This document shows, piece after piece, positions 50,409 through 50,913 of a DNA stretch of 50,913 bases. The translations under genes and the position numbers were made by a program. This DNA comes from Synechococcus sp. SP2 MAG (GTDB taxonomy: Bacteria; Cyanobacteriota; Cyanobacteriia; PCC-6307; Cyanobiaceae). The notes under the pieces were generated by a model. That model was not told the origin of the DNA. It did no database searches and saw only the letters and a list, made by a program, of their open reading frames with translations. How positions within the stretch are numbered: position 1 is the first letter of the stretch; each line of letters begins with the position of its first letter. Location of the stretch: the NCBI GenBank assembly GCA_030756895.1, contig JAVBIX010000046.1, forward strand, positions 1 through 50,913. The letters run 5' to 3'.

Positions 50409-50627
50409 ATGTCCATCAGAAGCTGCCCGCGCTGTGGATCGACCTCCATCAGGGCTGATCGCTCCCTTGGTGGACGCTTGGTATGCACAAACTGTGGCGC
50501 TTCCGTCGGGCAAGGACAAACCACCCGATCCAATCAAACCTCAATTGGTCGAGCAAATCGGCAATGGATTTGGTGGGCTATTGGACTTGGCACACTGATA
50601 ATTGTGATTATCATCCAATCAAGCTAG
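50409..50627 (+). CDS. Small zinc-ribbon membrane protein (72 aa)
   Basis: A zinc-ribbon module with Cys6/Cys9 (SCPRCGS) and Cys26/Cys29 (VCTNCGAS), a polar linker of about 20 residues and a C-terminal membrane helix WIWWAIGLGTLIIVIII at 53-69. The first 30 residues resemble the TFIIB-type ribbon (GGRLVCTNCG). The start is ATG 50409. It has the same layout as the protein at 4833-5075, though the sequences differ. Upstream is a -10-like TATAAT at 50349-50354 without a clear -35. Confidence 0.7.
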   Translation: MSIRSCPRCGSTSIRADRSLGGRLVCTNCGASVGQGQTTRSNQTSIGRANRQWIWWAIGLGTLIIVIIIQSS

Positions 50628-50913
50628 ACTTATTCACTAGGAATGAAATAAGCTTAAATTTCTACTCATAAACAAAAACGGACCTGCTAATCAGTTCTTC
50701 ACGAAAGCAAATACAAACAACAAGAAATTATCATCAACGACGCAAGACTTTACCCTTAAAGGAGAAGCACTGTTGACACAATCTAGAATGCAAATGAAAG
50801 ACAACTTTGAATAGTACTAATCACATCTAAAGAGAAGTGAAATATCTCCATGGAATACCAAAAGTAGCGAGCGCATGACCATTCTCACCTACATCTGCAG
50901 GGAAAACGGCTGC
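50628..50913. other. AT-rich gene-free stretch at the window edge
   Basis: 286 bases with no convincing gene. An imperfect 8-bp hairpin (CTTATTCA against TGAAATAAG, one bulge) follows the zinc-ribbon gene at 50632-50653, without a T-run. An ATG at 50875 opens a frame (MTILTYICRENGC) that runs off the end and could be the start of a gene, but too little is present to judge. Confidence 0.4.

Noticed and set aside
50773-50792. TTGACA-like element near TAGAAT
   Set aside because: Only five bases separate them, too few for a sigma-70 promoter.
1-50913. CRISPR arrays, insertion sequences, phage genes, rRNA or tRNA genes
   Set aside because: No spaced direct repeats, transposase or integrase motifs, nor RNA gene structures were seen when reading both strands.

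Overview
The window looks like the chromosome of a marine picocyanobacterium, most likely Synechococcus subcluster 5.1. This rests on recognising protein families and gene order from memory, not on a search. Pointers are a class II fructose/sedoheptulose bisphosphatase (glpX), glutamyl-tRNA reductase, ADP-glucose pyrophosphorylase, a proteobacterial-type phosphoribulokinase, a Ycf55/DUF3685 protein, a CSP41-like epimerase and a CIA30 protein, all with short intergenic gaps. There are no tRNA or rRNA genes, insertion sequences, CRISPR arrays or obvious prophage genes, and no gene-free stretch longer than about 290 bases.

Layout. 1-4574: the 3' end of a ctpA-type protease, a small membrane protein and mfd. 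4575-6268: an AT-rich strip with three small membrane-protein genes (a zinc-ribbon/TM protein, UPF0114 and an orphan) plus a terminator-like hairpin with no gene in front of it. 6269-14814: a carbon-metabolism block with rpe and an unusual rpe paralogue on the minus strand, then glpX, hemA, glgC, gnd, pgl, a CIA30 protein and a small conserved protein on the plus strand. 14929-22079: ilvD, a degenerate uracil phosphoribosyltransferase, a lumenal pentapeptide-repeat protein, a CobW GTPase with a His-rich insert, an L,D-transpeptidase, a membrane methyltransferase, two very small genes, purS and purQ. 22327-28144: a Tat-exported LD-carboxypeptidase, class II and class I fructose-bisphosphate aldolases side by side, an oxidoreductase, a secreted protein and accD. 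28341-40414: a long minus-strand run (Fur-family regulator, Ycf55-like, thioredoxin-like lumen protein, CofE-like, GNAT-like, ruvX, DUF3727, YqeG-type HAD, proB, lpxD, leuB, prk, a small protein, prepilin peptidase), many with 1-4 base overlaps that suggest translational coupling. 40505-47621: hisA, CSP41-like epimerase, pgsA, a CBS protein, an internally duplicated secreted protein, a second L,D-transpeptidase, a large membrane-anchored protein and pdeM. 47736-50913: an AT-richer accessory stretch with a glutamate-receptor-like potassium channel preceded by a tiny membrane ORF, a ribbon-helix-helix-like protein, a PPC/DUF296-glutaredoxin fusion and small orphans.

Together the central genes cover most of the Calvin/oxidative pentose phosphate interface: rpe, glpX, both aldolases and prk regenerate ribulose bisphosphate, gnd and pgl run the oxidative branch, and glgC feeds glycogen. 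The most unusual items are the rpe paralogue with both metal-ligand histidines changed to glutamine, the GluR0-type channel with its candidate micropeptide, the DUF296-glutaredoxin fusion, the gap-free internal duplication at 43318-44502, and the paired inverted 8-mers that bracket the Fur-family gene. No clearly new multi-gene system was found; the best candidates for something undescribed are the 47.7-49.9 kb cluster and the rpe paralogue.
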